From Afipia sp. OHSU_II-C1 (GTDB taxonomy: Bacteria; Pseudomonadota; Alphaproteobacteria; Rhizobiales; Xanthobacteraceae): 64,000 nucleotides of DNA. The stretch lies in assembly GCF_000497575.1 (NCBI RefSeq), contig NZ_APJI01000026.1, forward strand, positions 1 to 64,000. Reading direction: 5' to 3'. How positions within the stretch are numbered: position 1 is the stretch's first letter; every line of letters starts with the position of its first letter. Positions 34,091 to 43,135 of the stretch are shown one piece after another. The notes under the pieces are model-generated. The model did not search any database, had not been told where the DNA came from, and saw only the letters and a list, made by a program, of their open reading frames with translations. A program made the position numbers and the translations under genes.

Positions 34091-36226
34091 CTATCGCCCG
34101 GTTTTCGTGCCGGCCCACTCGCCAATCGCCTTCATGGTCGAGACGGTTTCCGGCAGGAACGGGAAGATCGTGTAGACGTGAACGGAGTCGTCAACGATCC
34201 GTGACGTCACATCGACGCCCGCTCTTTTCGCCCGCTCGATCAGACGCGTTGTGTCGCTCAGCAACACTTCCCCCTCGCTGGCTGTCAGGAACATGGGCGG
34301 CAAGCCGGCGAGATCGCCATACAGCGGAGATACCAGCGGATCGGTCGGCTCATGTCCCTGGAAATAGGAAGCACCGAGATAGGCCAGCATGTCCTTGTTC
34401 GCCGCAGGATCATCGCCTGCAAACATTGAGACGCTCGGTCCACGTAAGGTAAGATCCGAAAACGGGCAAACACCGATAATTCCTGCCGGGAGCGTGTCGC
34501 CCGCAGTCTTGAGCGCGAGAGCCACCGCAATCGCCAATCCGCCGCCGGAGGATTCTCCGCTCAGAAGGACGGATGACGCTGGAACGCCGCTCTCGATCAA
34601 GCCACGATACGCATCAAGCGCATCGTCGATCGCTGCTGGATACGGATGGTCCGGCGCCAGACGATAGTCGACGGTGACGCACGTCCCTCCGACCGTTTCA
34701 GCCAGTCGATGCGCATACTCCAGGGAGCCGCGGGCCGAACCAAGTACATATCCGCCGCCATGAAAGTGCAAAACCGTCGGCGCATTGGCTTTCTTCTTGG
34801 CCGCATGCACCCGTAGCGCCGGAACACCACGCAACTCAACCGCCTCGACGGCAACATCCTGCGCGAGGGGAAAATTCTTCGTGAGAAACTCCTCGTATCC
34901 CTCACGAAGACCGTCGTGACCTCTGGCGACCTGTTCCGGCGAGAAGGCATTTTTCCAGAGGGAAAAGGCGCGCTGGCTCTCAGGACGCTTCAGACTTTTT
35001 CCTTCACGCGTCGCCGACAAACCGAGAACTTCACCAGCAGGCTGTTTCACCGCAGCGAGCACATCATATCCCCAGACGAATCCCCATGTCGTCTCGGTCA
35101 TGGGATCGATATGCTGCATGCCCTTCCAGCGGCCGTTTCTCGCCCGGATGCGATCGGCTTCGGACTCGTGCGTCAGCTTGACCATCGCACGCGCGCCGGA
35201 TTGCACGCGCGTTGTACGGGGACGCCGTCGCTGCTCATATTCCTGAAGCGCCGCCCCGACATTCTTGCTTGAAACATCCGACAGCACGGTCGCCATCGTC
35301 CAGGCATCTTCGATACCCTGGCAGGCGCCCTGCGCAAGGAAGGGTACCATCGGATGCGCCGCATCGCCCATGAGCGTGACGCGCCCGTATGTCCAGCGAT
35401 CGATCGGATCGCGGTAATACATGCCGGTGAGGAAGGAGGTCTCGATCTGCTCCATCATCTGGCGCGCCCGCGGCTCGATATCCGAAAACGATCGCTGCAG
35501 TTCTTCAATATCGCCGCTTTCGGTCCAGGACTCGCGCTGGACCTCGGTAACAGGAACCGAAGCGAGGATGCTGTAGAGATTATTGGAGCGCACCCAGTAC
35601 GTGATCAGGGTCCGGCCCGGCCCGAACCAATAATTTCCCTTTTCTTCAAGAGTGATATGGCGCAACTTCTCCGCTGGAATGAGCGCCCGCCACATCAGAA
35701 TATTGGAAAAGTGCGTTGGCTCCTCGCCACGCAGCTGCTTGCGGACGACGGAGTGAATGCCATCCGCGCCAATAAGGACATCTCCGCGCACCTCTTCGCC
35801 CGACGTCAGGCGAACAGTAACGCCATCATTGTCCTGAACGAAATCCTCAACCTGCGCGCCGAGTCTGAGCACGCCTGCTGGAACAGCGCGGGCGAGAATA
35901 TCGATCAAATCAGCGCGGTGGATGTTGTAGAGTGGCGCGCCCCAGCGCTTTGTCCCCATATCGCCCAGAGGTGACAGGTTCAGCAGTTTGCCGGTGCTGA
36001 TGTCCCGCATCTCATAGGACTGCGGGATGACGCCGGCCTTTGCGACGGCCTCCTCAAGGCCCAATTCTCGAAGCACCAGCGATCCATTCGCCGCAAGCTG
36101 AATACCCGCACCGATTTCCTTCAGGGCGGATGCCTGCTCCAGCACCGTCACATCGTGACCTTTTTGACGCAGGGTAATGGCAGCCGTCATGCCCGCAATT
36201 CCTGCACCAACGATAATAACGTGCAT
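34091..36226 (-). CDS. Fusion: FAD-dependent monooxygenase plus alpha/beta-hydrolase
   Basis: A 711-residue two-enzyme protein. Residues 1 to about 400 are a class A flavin monooxygenase of the salicylate/6-hydroxynicotinate hydroxylase type: GAGIAG at 7-12, DG at 155-156 in GADGIHS, and GDAAHP at 288-292. Residues about 430-711 are a hormone-sensitive-lipase-like hydrolase with HGGG at 489-492, GESSGG with nucleophile Ser559, and His683. In the acid position, SEGEVLLSD, Glu653 stands where most relatives have Asp. Both halves appear complete, with a linker of roughly 30-50 residues, and the frame is continuous. The chemistry suggested is ring hydroxylation or opening followed by ester or amide hydrolysis. 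First gene of the module C unit. Confidence 0.9.
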   Translation of the reverse strand: MHVIIVGAGIAGMTAAITLRQKGHDVTVLEQASALKEIGAGIQLAANGSLVLRELGLEEAVAKAGVIPQSYEMRDISTGKLLNLSPLGDMGTKRWGAPLYNIHRADLIDILARAVPAGVLRLGAQVEDFVQDNDGVTVRLTSGEEVRGDVLIGADGIHSVVRKQLRGEEPTHFSNILMWRALIPAEKLRHITLEEKGNYWFGPGRTLITYWVRSNNLYSILASVPVTEVQRESWTESGDIEELQRSFSDIEPRARQMMEQIETSFLTGMYYRDPIDRWTYGRVTLMGDAAHPMVPFLAQGACQGIEDAWTMATVLSDVSSKNVGAALQEYEQRRRPRTTRVQSGARAMVKLTHESEADRIRARNGRWKGMQHIDPMTETTWGFVWGYDVLAAVKQPAGEVLGLSATREGKSLKRPESQRAFSLWKNAFSPEQVARGHDGLREGYEEFLTKNFPLAQDVAVEAVELRGVPALRVHAAKKKANAPTVLHFHGGGYVLGSARGSLEYAHRLAETVGGTCVTVDYRLAPDHPYPAAIDDALDAYRGLIESGVPASSVLLSGESSGGGLAIAVALALKTAGDTLPAGIIGVCPFSDLTLRGPSVSMFAGDDPAANKDMLAYLGASYFQGHEPTDPLVSPLYGDLAGLPPMFLTASEGEVLLSDTTRLIERAKRAGVDVTSRIVDDSVHVYTIFPFLPETVSTMKAIGEWAGTKTGR

Positions 36227-36268
36227 AAGCAGCCTCCTGTAAAACGCCTATTAAAATGGCGATATTTG

Positions 36269-36292
36269 TTGCTAACGAATGTTCGTAAGCAA
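36269..36292. promoter_or_regulatory. 24-bp inverted repeat, probable TetR operator
   Basis: Arms TTGCTAACGAA (36269-36279) and TTCGTAAGCAA (36282-36292) pair with a single mismatch around TG. It lies 43 bp upstream of the fused monooxygenase-hydrolase start. The symmetry and length fit TetR operators. The module C TetR protein at 30.1-30.8 kb is the likely ligand-responsive binder. Confidence 0.6.
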
Positions 36293-36782
36293 TGAGAGCT
36301 CCGCCGTCAAGTCGTGTGGAATTCCTCCCACAACCGCTAGACGAACAGAGGAAGGTTGAAAAAGCAGGCGCCTACACAGCCGCAGAATGCGAAGAAGCTA
36401 TCCAGCAATCAGAAGGTTGGCGTAGCGATTTGATCTCGCCATCGCGCCGATGCCGCGTCCACCGATGTGTACTGACGACGCCCGCAAACGCAGCCTTCCG
36501 CCGTACGGCAAGCACGGCGATGCTTGTCGCATCGACCGGCTGCTCTTCAGAAATATTGTCAGCTTGGAGCTGCGGCTGCGACGCCATTCGCCAGCGCCTC
36601 GGACGCAATCAGAACATTGCTAGCGGTCTCACCAGCGCCGCCGGGGACCTGGCTGCCAAATCGATGTCAGACGTAACTTCTCGAGCGGTCGGATCGAGCA
36701 TCATGACACTGCCGTGAGGACACGCCTCTCACGGCGTGTCACTGCAATCTCGCATCCCAATCCTCAATGGCCCCATCAAATT
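36293..36782. other. Non-coding or decayed region between module C and icd
   Basis: About 490 bp after the operator and before the isocitrate dehydrogenase stop. Both strands carry short open frames, up to 141 codons on the plus strand, but their composition is not protein-like and no family is recognisable. A short minus-strand piece reading SNVLIASEALANGVAAA could be a relic of a lost gene. I see no repeats or RNA gene. Confidence 0.4.
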
Positions 36783-39023
36783 CTATTGGGATGCCATCTG
36801 ATCCAGCGCTGTGTTGAACGTAGCGCTCGGGCGCATCACATCCGCACATTTTCCCCGATCGGGAAGATAATAGCCCCCTATGTCTACAGGTTTGCCCTGT
36901 ACTGCCTGTAGCTCCGTTACAATTTTTTCTTCATTTCGGGTAAGCGCCTCAGCGAGTGGCTTGAACCGCTCCTGAAGGGACTTATCCTCGGTCTGAGCTG
37001 CCAGTTCCTGCGCCCAATACATCGCGAGATAGAACTGACTTCCGCGATTGTCCAATTCACCGGTGCGCGGCGAAGGAGACTTGTTGTTGTCGAGCAACTT
37101 GCCGGTGGCGGCATCCAGCGTTTTCGCGAGGAGCTTAGCTTTCGAGTTGTTCGCCTTGATGCCAAGATCTTCCAGCGAGACTGCAAGCGCGAGGAACTCC
37201 CCGAGAGAATCCCAGCGCAGATGGTTTTCTTCTACTAGTTGCTGCACATGCTTGGGCGCTGAACCGCCCGCACCGGTTTCGTAGAGGCCGCCCCCTGCCA
37301 TGAGTGGAACGATCGAGAGCATCTTGGCTGAAGTGCCTAGCTCCATGATCGGAAACAGGTCGGTGAGATAATCGCGCAGAATGTTGCCGGTTGCGCTGAT
37401 GGTGTCGAGACCGCGGATGACACGCTCAAGCGTATAACGCATGGCGCGAACCTGACTCATGATCTGGATATCAAGGCCGGAGACATCGTGCTCCTTCAGG
37501 TACGTTTTGACCTTTGCGATGAGCTGCGCTTCATGCGGACGATAGGGGTCGAGCCAGAACAGCACAGGCATGCCAGAGTTCCGGGCACGGCTCACGGCAA
37601 GTTTCACCCAGTCGCGGATAGCAGCGTCCTTGACCTGGCACATGCGCCAAATATCGCCCTGCTCGACATTCTGGCTGAGCAACACCTCGCCTGTCGCAAG
37701 ATCGGTGATGTTGGCGACACCATCCTCTGGGATTTCAAACGTCTTGTCGTGTGAGCCGTATTCCTCGGCCTGCTGCGCCATAAGACCGACATTCGGCACT
37801 GTACCCATTGTCCTCGGATCGAATGCGCCGTGCCATTTACAGAAGTTGATCATCTCCTGGTAAATGCGGGCGAATGTGCTTTCCGGCATGACGGCCTTGA
37901 CGTCCTTCAGACGACCGTCGGCACCCCACATCTTGCCGCCATTACGGATCATCGCAGGCATCGAAGCGTCGACGATGATATCGTTCGGCGAATGAAAATT
38001 CGTGATGCCCTTGGCGGAATCGACCATCGCCAGTTCGGGCCGGTGCGCGTGGCAGGCGTGCAGGTCGTTCTTGATCTCGTCCTGCTTGCTCTGCGGAAGG
38101 GAAGCGATCTTGTTGTAAAGATCGACCATGCCATTATTGACATTGACGCCGAGCTCTTCGAACAAGGCCCCGTGTTTCTCGAAAGCGTCACGATAGAAAA
38201 TCTTGACGCAGTGACCGAACACGATCGGGTGTGAAACCTTCATCATGGTGGCCTTGACGTGCAGCGAGAACATCACGCCGGTCTTGTAGGAATCCTCGAT
38301 CTGCTCCTCATAGAACGCCAACAGAGCCTTCTTGCTCATGAACATGGAGTCGATGACTTCACCATCCTGAAGCGACACCCTGGTCTTGAGTACGATTGTC
38401 TTGCCGCTCTTGGTGACAAGCTCCATCTTCACGTCACGCGCGCGGTCGAGCGTCATCGACTTCTCGCCGTGATAGAAATCGCCGTGATGCATGTGTGAGA
38501 CATGTGAGCGCGAGGCCTGGCTCCATTCGCCCATGCTGTGCGGATGCTTACGCGCATAGTTCTTCACGGCAAGCGGCGCGCGGCGATCGGAATTTCCCTC
38601 GCGCAGGACAGGGTTCACGGCGCTGCCAATACACTTGGTGTAGCGCGCGCGAAGCGCCTTTTCCTCGTCGGTCTTTGAACTGTCGGGATAATCGGGAACG
38701 TTGTATCCCTTGTCCTGCAGTTCCTTTATGGCGGCCTTCAACTGCGCCACCGAGGCGCTGACGTTTGGCAACTTGATGATATTGGTGCCCGGCAGAAGCG
38801 TCAGACGACCGAGTTCGGCCAGATTATCCGGCAGGCGCTGTTCTTCAGTCAGGAATTCCGGGAATTCGCCAAGGATACGGGCGGCCACCGAGATATCGCT
38901 CGTAGCAACATCAATGCCGGCCGGCGCAGCGAACGCGCGAACAATGGGCAGAAAAGATGCCGTCGCCAGTGCTGGAGCTTCGTCGGTCAGGGTGTAGATA
39001 ATGGTCGGAGATGCCGTAGCCAT
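36783..39023 (-). CDS. icd: NADP-dependent isocitrate dehydrogenase, monomeric type
   Basis: A 746-residue enzyme of the TCA cycle that converts isocitrate to 2-oxoglutarate and CO2 with NADP+. Length and sequence are those of the monomeric (IDH-II) family. Recognisable parts are [14 protein letters not shown] at the start, the substrate-region motif [20 protein letters not shown] near 130, and [17 protein letters not shown] near 580. It is complete. It is the only clear central-metabolism gene here and separates two catabolic modules; regulation is not evident. Confidence 0.97.
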   Translation of the reverse strand: MATASPTIIYTLTDEAPALATASFLPIVRAFAAPAGIDVATSDISVAARILGEFPEFLTEEQRLPDNLAELGRLTLLPGTNIIKLPNVSASVAQLKAAIKELQDKGYNVPDYPDSSKTDEEKALRARYTKCIGSAVNPVLREGNSDRRAPLAVKNYARKHPHSMGEWSQASRSHVSHMHHGDFYHGEKSMTLDRARDVKMELVTKSGKTIVLKTRVSLQDGEVIDSMFMSKKALLAFYEEQIEDSYKTGVMFSLHVKATMMKVSHPIVFGHCVKIFYRDAFEKHGALFEELGVNVNNGMVDLYNKIASLPQSKQDEIKNDLHACHAHRPELAMVDSAKGITNFHSPNDIIVDASMPAMIRNGGKMWGADGRLKDVKAVMPESTFARIYQEMINFCKWHGAFDPRTMGTVPNVGLMAQQAEEYGSHDKTFEIPEDGVANITDLATGEVLLSQNVEQGDIWRMCQVKDAAIRDWVKLAVSRARNSGMPVLFWLDPYRPHEAQLIAKVKTYLKEHDVSGLDIQIMSQVRAMRYTLERVIRGLDTISATGNILRDYLTDLFPIMELGTSAKMLSIVPLMAGGGLYETGAGGSAPKHVQQLVEENHLRWDSLGEFLALAVSLEDLGIKANNSKAKLLAKTLDAATGKLLDNNKSPSPRTGELDNRGSQFYLAMYWAQELAAQTEDKSLQERFKPLAEALTRNEEKIVTELQAVQGKPVDIGGYYLPDRGKCADVMRPSATFNTALDQMASQ

Positions 39024-39099
39024 ATACTGGTTTCCTCACTTGGCAGGAGGTCGACTGCCGCTAATCCGAATGCACAAACAGGACATGCTTGTCCCTCGT

Positions 39100-39123
39100 C
39101 CCTAGCTTTCTCACGAGCTAGGG
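39100..39123. promoter_or_regulatory. Inverted repeat upstream of icd
   Basis: Perfect 8-bp arms CCCTAGCT (39100-39107) and AGCTAGGG (39116-39123) with an 8-base loop lie 77 bp upstream of the icd start. It could be the terminator of the module D operon read on the minus strand or an operator; there is no T tract. Confidence 0.4.
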
Positions 39124-39189
39124 AGGACTGCAATCGGCAAATTCGCAGCCTTTCTCCGCAAAAGCGCGCGATCCGCACTCAGGGGACGA

Positions 39190-39252
39190 TCAGTCGATCT
39201 GGACGCCGATTGCCTTGATCGGCCCAGTCCATACCTCGATTTCACTTTTCAC
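39190..39252 (-). CDS. Possible 20-residue ORF after the ATPase gene
   Basis: A GTG at 39250-39252, preceded by AGGGAGA, opens a 20-codon frame ending at 39190: KSEIEVWTGPIKAIGVQID after the start. It lies 27 bp downstream of the ABC ATPase stop. The sequence looks protein-like, but its size leaves open a short peptide, a gene relic, or chance. Confidence 0.25.
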   Translation of the reverse strand: MKSEIEVWTGPIKAIGVQID

Positions 39253-39279
39253 AAAACCGTCTCCCTGACCTTCTTAATT

Positions 39280-40044
39280 TCATGCAGCCAGTACGCCCTG
39301 GATCTGACCGCGAATAACATCCTGCTTGTCCGCCTTGGCTTCTGACGTCAGCAAAACATCGATCGCGATATTGGCCGGCCGCTTTAAGACCACGATCCGG
39401 TCGCCAATCTCGAGCGCTTCGTTGATAGAGTGCGTAATGAAGACGGCGGTCTTGCCGTTTTCCTTCACGAGCTTGACGAACTCGGCGCGCAGCTTGCGAG
39501 CCGTCATCTCATCCAGCGCCGAGAAAGGCTCGTCGCAGAGCAGAATGTTGGCGTTTGTGGCGAACGCACGTGCGATCGAAACGCGCTGGCGCATACCACC
39601 CGACAACGCGTGCGGATAATCGTTCTCATGTCCACGAAGCCCCAGCGTCTCCAGCCAACGCTCGGCAGTGGACCTGCGCTCTTCACTCGACTTCCCAAGA
39701 ATCTCCAGTCCAAGCTGGACATTCTCGATCGCCGTCCGCCATGGCAACAACCGATCGCCTTGGAAAACAATCGCCATCTTGCCGCGGAACGCATCGAAAT
39801 CGCGGAAAGGGTCGTGACCATCCACCGTCACGCGTCCCTTGGTGGGTTCAGTCAATCCCGCGATCATGTTGAAGATTGTGGACTTGCCGCAGCCGGTCTT
39901 ACCGAGCAGCGCGAGCATCTGTCCCTGCACGACCTGCAGATCTAGGGTGTCAACCGCGGTGAAAGCTCCGGCACCACCAGCCTTGCCAAAGACCTTCGAT
40001 ACCTGATCCAGAGAGATTGCCGATTTTTCGGGACCATTCGTCAT
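39280..40044 (-). CDS. ABC transporter ATP-binding protein, SsuB/TauB type
   Basis: A 254-residue ATPase. Walker A GKTGCGKST is at 48-56, the Q-loop in VFQGDRLLPW near 93, the signature LSGGMRQR at 147-154 and Walker B LLCDEP at 168-173. The lone LLPW after the Q-loop is typical of nitrate/sulfonate/taurine importers. It overlaps the permease gene by 4 bp. It is the last confident gene of the ten-gene module D operon. Confidence 0.94.
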   Translation of the reverse strand: MTNGPEKSAISLDQVSKVFGKAGGAGAFTAVDTLDLQVVQGQMLALLGKTGCGKSTIFNMIAGLTEPTKGRVTVDGHDPFRDFDAFRGKMAIVFQGDRLLPWRTAIENVQLGLEILGKSSEERRSTAERWLETLGLRGHENDYPHALSGGMRQRVSIARAFATNANILLCDEPFSALDEMTARKLRAEFVKLVKENGKTAVFITHSINEALEIGDRIVVLKRPANIAIDVLLTSEAKADKQDVIRGQIQGVLAA

Positions 40045-40850
40045 AGCGTGCGCTCCGAGATTGCGCGGTAGCGGAACGCGACGCTCTCAATGAGAGTCAG
40101 GATCGCCTGCACAACAAGAACGAAGAAAACGAGTTGCAGTGTCCAAGCCAGCGCTCCTGCCATATCGAAGACCTGTTGCTGCTGAAGTAATTGATAACCG
40201 ACCCCACCTGTCGCGCCCACAAGTTCAGCCACCACGACCACGCGCGACGCGTTTCCGAGGTTGACCTTCCAGGCGGTGAGAATGTCCGGCAGAATCGCCG
40301 GGATAATCATCGCTGTGAACAGTTTTGTGCGCGATGGACGGAAGCTCATGACCATCTCGGTAAGATCTCGCGACATCGCCTGAAGCGCGCCCAGCACCTG
40401 GAATGAAAACGCCGGTAGCGTCGTCATCACCATGATGAAGAAAATACGAGACTCGATGCCATGAAACCAGATGATCGCGAACACGACCCACGACAGCGCC
40501 GGAATACCCTGAAACAGAGTCAAGGCTGGCGAGAGAAAGTCATGAGCCATGCGCGAACGCGCCATCAGCACAGCCAGCAACGCGCCGATCAAAAATGCAC
40601 CGGCGAGCCCGGCGAGAATGCGCAGCACAGTCGCGAGAACATCTACAAACTGGGACCAATCCGTGACGATGCCAATGAAACGCCAGAAGACGTCCACCAG
40701 CGACGGAAACAGAAATGGCGGGAAGAACAGCGAGGCAACCTGCCAGATCGCCGCGATCACGGTGAATGGCACGATATAGGATGCCACACCGCGAAGTGCC
40801 GCCGTGCCCAGTCTGGACGCGCCCGACTCCTGATACTGCGCAGCCGTCAT
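40041..40850 (-). CDS. ABC transporter permease, SsuC/TauC type
   Basis: A 269-residue inner-membrane permease (BPD_transp_1) with about six membrane segments. The cytoplasmic EAA-like loop includes VNLGNASRVVVVAELVGATGGVGYQLL near 200-226. It overlaps the ATPase gene by 4 bp and the binding-protein gene by 4 bp, so all three are translationally coupled. The substrate is expected to be the compound oxidised by the molybdenum hydroxylase encoded upstream in the operon. Confidence 0.93.
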   Translation of the reverse strand: MTAAQYQESGASRLGTAALRGVASYIVPFTVIAAIWQVASLFFPPFLFPSLVDVFWRFIGIVTDWSQFVDVLATVLRILAGLAGAFLIGALLAVLMARSRMAHDFLSPALTLFQGIPALSWVVFAIIWFHGIESRIFFIMVMTTLPAFSFQVLGALQAMSRDLTEMVMSFRPSRTKLFTAMIIPAILPDILTAWKVNLGNASRVVVVAELVGATGGVGYQLLQQQQVFDMAGALAWTLQLVFFVLVVQAILTLIESVAFRYRAISERTL

Positions 40851-41821
40851 TTCATCGGTCCCTGGTAAATCGTTGCGGGAGACGGGTCGGAGGGAAGGAA
40901 GGCGATTGATCTGCCCGCCGCATAAACCGCCTTGATTTCCTTGCTCACCTCAGCCGCCGTACGCAGGTTCATGCCGAGACGATCGTTTGCACGGATCAAT
41001 TCGGCGATCGCCTTGCGATCGTCATCTGTTCCCTTGCTTGCGATCAGTTTCGCTGCGTCGTCGGGATTTGCAGTGACCCATGCCGCCGCCTGCTTGTACG
41101 CGGTGTAGAGCTTTGGAATCAGATCCTTGTTCTTCTCGGCCCAGTCAACATGGGCCGCGACTCCCAGATATGGAATGTTGGTGCTGCCCGACATCTTCTT
41201 CCAGCTATCCTGGATCTTGAGATCGAGCATTCGGATGCTGGGCTTCTTGGAATGCAGTGTGGTGTAGGCAGGCTCCCAGAGCTGAACCGCCGTTGCGCGA
41301 TCCGCAAGAGCGTAGCCAACCAGTCCCGGCGTCGCGGTGTTGATGACCGAGAGCTTGCTGGTATCCACGCCGACCTGGCGAGCGAACCAATCGAACATCA
41401 CATAGTTAGTCGTTCCCTTCGCAGCAGCGAGGTCCTTGCCTTCGAGATCCTTCAGCGACTTGATTTCCGGACGTGACGTGACAACCGCGCCCCAATAGTC
41501 GAAGAGGTTGAACAGGTATGTGACCTTGACGCCACGCACGTCGGCAAGGCCGACCGTCAACAGTGCGGCACTGCCGCCAACCTTGAACTCTCCGGAGTTG
41601 AACTGCGCCGTGTATGCGTCGGGAGTCCGTTCCTCGAAATTGATGGACAAGCCATTCTTCTCATCGAGCTTCTGAGCCTTGATCACCGGCGGCAGGAAAG
41701 CTCCCAGGGAAGGCGCGCCGAACACGACAATCGAAACCTTCGGAAGATCCTGCGCGGCCAGTGGCGACACCGAAGTAACCGCGGACAGCAGCCCCAAAGC
41801 AAATATGGTTTTCCTCATCAT
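40847..41821 (-). CDS. ABC transporter substrate-binding protein, SsuA/THI5-like
   Basis: A 324-residue periplasmic protein with a signal peptide cleaved after SPLAA at about 23. The mature part begins LPKVSIVVFGAPSLGAFLPPVIKAQKLDEKNGL, described by position 26-58, and continues with KSLKDLEGKDLAAAKGT near 121, the typical NMT1/SsuA layout. This family binds sulfonates, pyrimidine precursors, aromatic acids or nitrate. Together with the permease and ATPase it forms a complete importer. Confidence 0.92.
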   Translation of the reverse strand: MMRKTIFALGLLSAVTSVSPLAAQDLPKVSIVVFGAPSLGAFLPPVIKAQKLDEKNGLSINFEERTPDAYTAQFNSGEFKVGGSAALLTVGLADVRGVKVTYLFNLFDYWGAVVTSRPEIKSLKDLEGKDLAAAKGTTNYVMFDWFARQVGVDTSKLSVINTATPGLVGYALADRATAVQLWEPAYTTLHSKKPSIRMLDLKIQDSWKKMSGSTNIPYLGVAAHVDWAEKNKDLIPKLYTAYKQAAAWVTANPDDAAKLIASKGTDDDRKAIAELIRANDRLGMNLRTAAEVSKEIKAVYAAGRSIAFLPSDPSPATIYQGPMK

Positions 41822-41834
41822 ACCTTCCTCCCAA

Positions 41835-42656
41835 CTATGTTGCCGCGCTTACGGCGCGGGACATGATTTTTCTTAGTTCCCCTGCAAAAGCGTCTGGCGC
41901 TTCGACAGCGGCAATGTGCGCCGCGTCCAGAGTCGCCATCTGCGCGCTCTTGATCCCGGCGACGATCTCCTCTCCTCGCGTCGGCGGTGTCGATGGATCG
42001 TGCGCACCGCAGATCACCCGAACCGGGCAGGAAATATCAGACAGAGATGGCTTGAGATCAGCAACCGCCAGAACGTCGCAGCATCCGGCATAGCCTTCCG
42101 ACGAGGTCGCGCCGACCATCTCGGCCATTTGCTTTATTCGCTCAGGTTTCCGCTCTCGAAACGCCTTGGTGAACCAGCGGTCCAGCGTCGGCGAAACCAG
42201 CGCACTCATTCCATTGATGCGAACCGCGGCCGCGCGATCCTGCCACATCGAAGCCGGCGGAAAGTTCGCCGCGGTATTTGCCAGCACCAATCCCGCCAGT
42301 CGCTCGCTACGGTTCGCGCCAAGCCACATGCCAGTCAATCCGCCGAGCGACAACCCGCAGAAGACCACTTGCCCGATGTCGAGCGCGTCCAGAATGGCAA
42401 CAGCATCAAGGCCCAACCGCTCAATCGTATAAGGACCAGCCGGTGCATCCGACTTGCCATGACCACGCGTATCGTAGCGAACGATCCTCGCCTGATCGGA
42501 CAGACGGTCAGAAATCTCGTCCCACATGCCCATGCTGGCGCCGATCGAACTGCTCAGCATGACAACAGGTTTGCTCGAGGCCGCAGGCACTTCCACTGCG
42601 AGGCGGACACCAGGCTCGACTTCAATGCGCTCGATGCGGCTTGCCGCTGCAGCCAT
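41835..42656 (-). CDS. Alpha/beta-hydrolase, PcaD (3-oxoadipate enol-lactonase)-like
   Basis: A 273-residue hydrolase. The nucleophile is Ser103 in CGLSLGG, with Asp220 in GAHDPSTPP and His247 in DAAHIAA completing the triad. RYDTRGHGKSD near 60-70 is the usual strand-4 motif. The start MAAAASRIE at 42656 is 4 bp after the CoxG-like gene; an earlier in-frame codon at 42692 would overlap it. It probably opens a lactone, ester or ring-fission product in the module D pathway. True enol-lactonase activity is not shown. Confidence 0.9.
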   Translation of the reverse strand: MAAAASRIERIEVEPGVRLAVEVPAASSKPVVMLSSSIGASMGMWDEISDRLSDQARIVRYDTRGHGKSDAPAGPYTIERLGLDAVAILDALDIGQVVFCGLSLGGLTGMWLGANRSERLAGLVLANTAANFPPASMWQDRAAAVRINGMSALVSPTLDRWFTKAFRERKPERIKQMAEMVGATSSEGYAGCCDVLAVADLKPSLSDISCPVRVICGAHDPSTPPTRGEEIVAGIKSAQMATLDAAHIAAVEAPDAFAGELRKIMSRAVSAAT

Positions 42657-42660
42657 GGTG

Positions 42661-43125
42661 TTATCCTGCAGCCCTGTTTGCCGAGGTCTCAAACTCCTTG
42701 CGGAGCGCGACGAAGAAGCGGCCGATCAGATGTTTCGAGACACTCGTGAGAATCCGCTGCCCGACACCCGCCACGAGACCGCCGATCTCGCCATTGCCAT
42801 TGTAGAGCAGCTTCGCGCCTTCGCCGTCCGGCTCGATATCGAACCGGGCTGTTCCCGTGCCGTGCCCAATCGAACCGCTGCCCGAGACCTGGATGTTGCA
42901 GGACTTCGGCGCATCCTTGTCCGACAGGCTGATCGCACCCTCGAACGTGCCGCCCACGGCGGCCACGCGAAGCTGCATTTCCACTTTATAGGAATCCGGC
43001 GACGTCTCCGTCATGCTTTTGCAGCCCGGAATGCAGCGAGTCAGAACAGCTGGGTCATTGAGAGCGACCCAGAGCGCATCCACGGACGCCGGGATTGTTT
43101 CGCTGCCGCCGATATCGAGTTTCAT
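42661..43125 (-). CDS. CoxG/SRPBCC family protein
   Basis: A 154-residue SRPBCC-fold protein of the CoxG (carbon monoxide dehydrogenase subunit G) group. It begins MKLDIGGSETIPASVDALW and has the conserved TRCIPGCKSM near 33 and GSGSIGHGTGTARFDI near 83. CoxG-like proteins help assemble or anchor molybdenum hydroxylases at the membrane. The start at 43125 is chosen over 43215, which would overlap the amidohydrolase. It lies 10 bp after the amidohydrolase gene, consistent with a role for the CoxL/M/S-type enzyme of the operon. Confidence 0.9.
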   Translation of the reverse strand: MKLDIGGSETIPASVDALWVALNDPAVLTRCIPGCKSMTETSPDSYKVEMQLRVAAVGGTFEGAISLSDKDAPKSCNIQVSGSGSIGHGTGTARFDIEPDGEGAKLLYNGNGEIGGLVAGVGQRILTSVSKHLIGRFFVALRKEFETSANRAAG

Positions 43126-43135
43126 GCCGCCCTCC

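Noticed and set aside
36292-36717. Plus-strand 141-codon frame between module C and icd
   Set aside because: It starts inside the inverted repeat, has no ribosome site, and its product is low in hydrophobic pattern and unlike any family I know.
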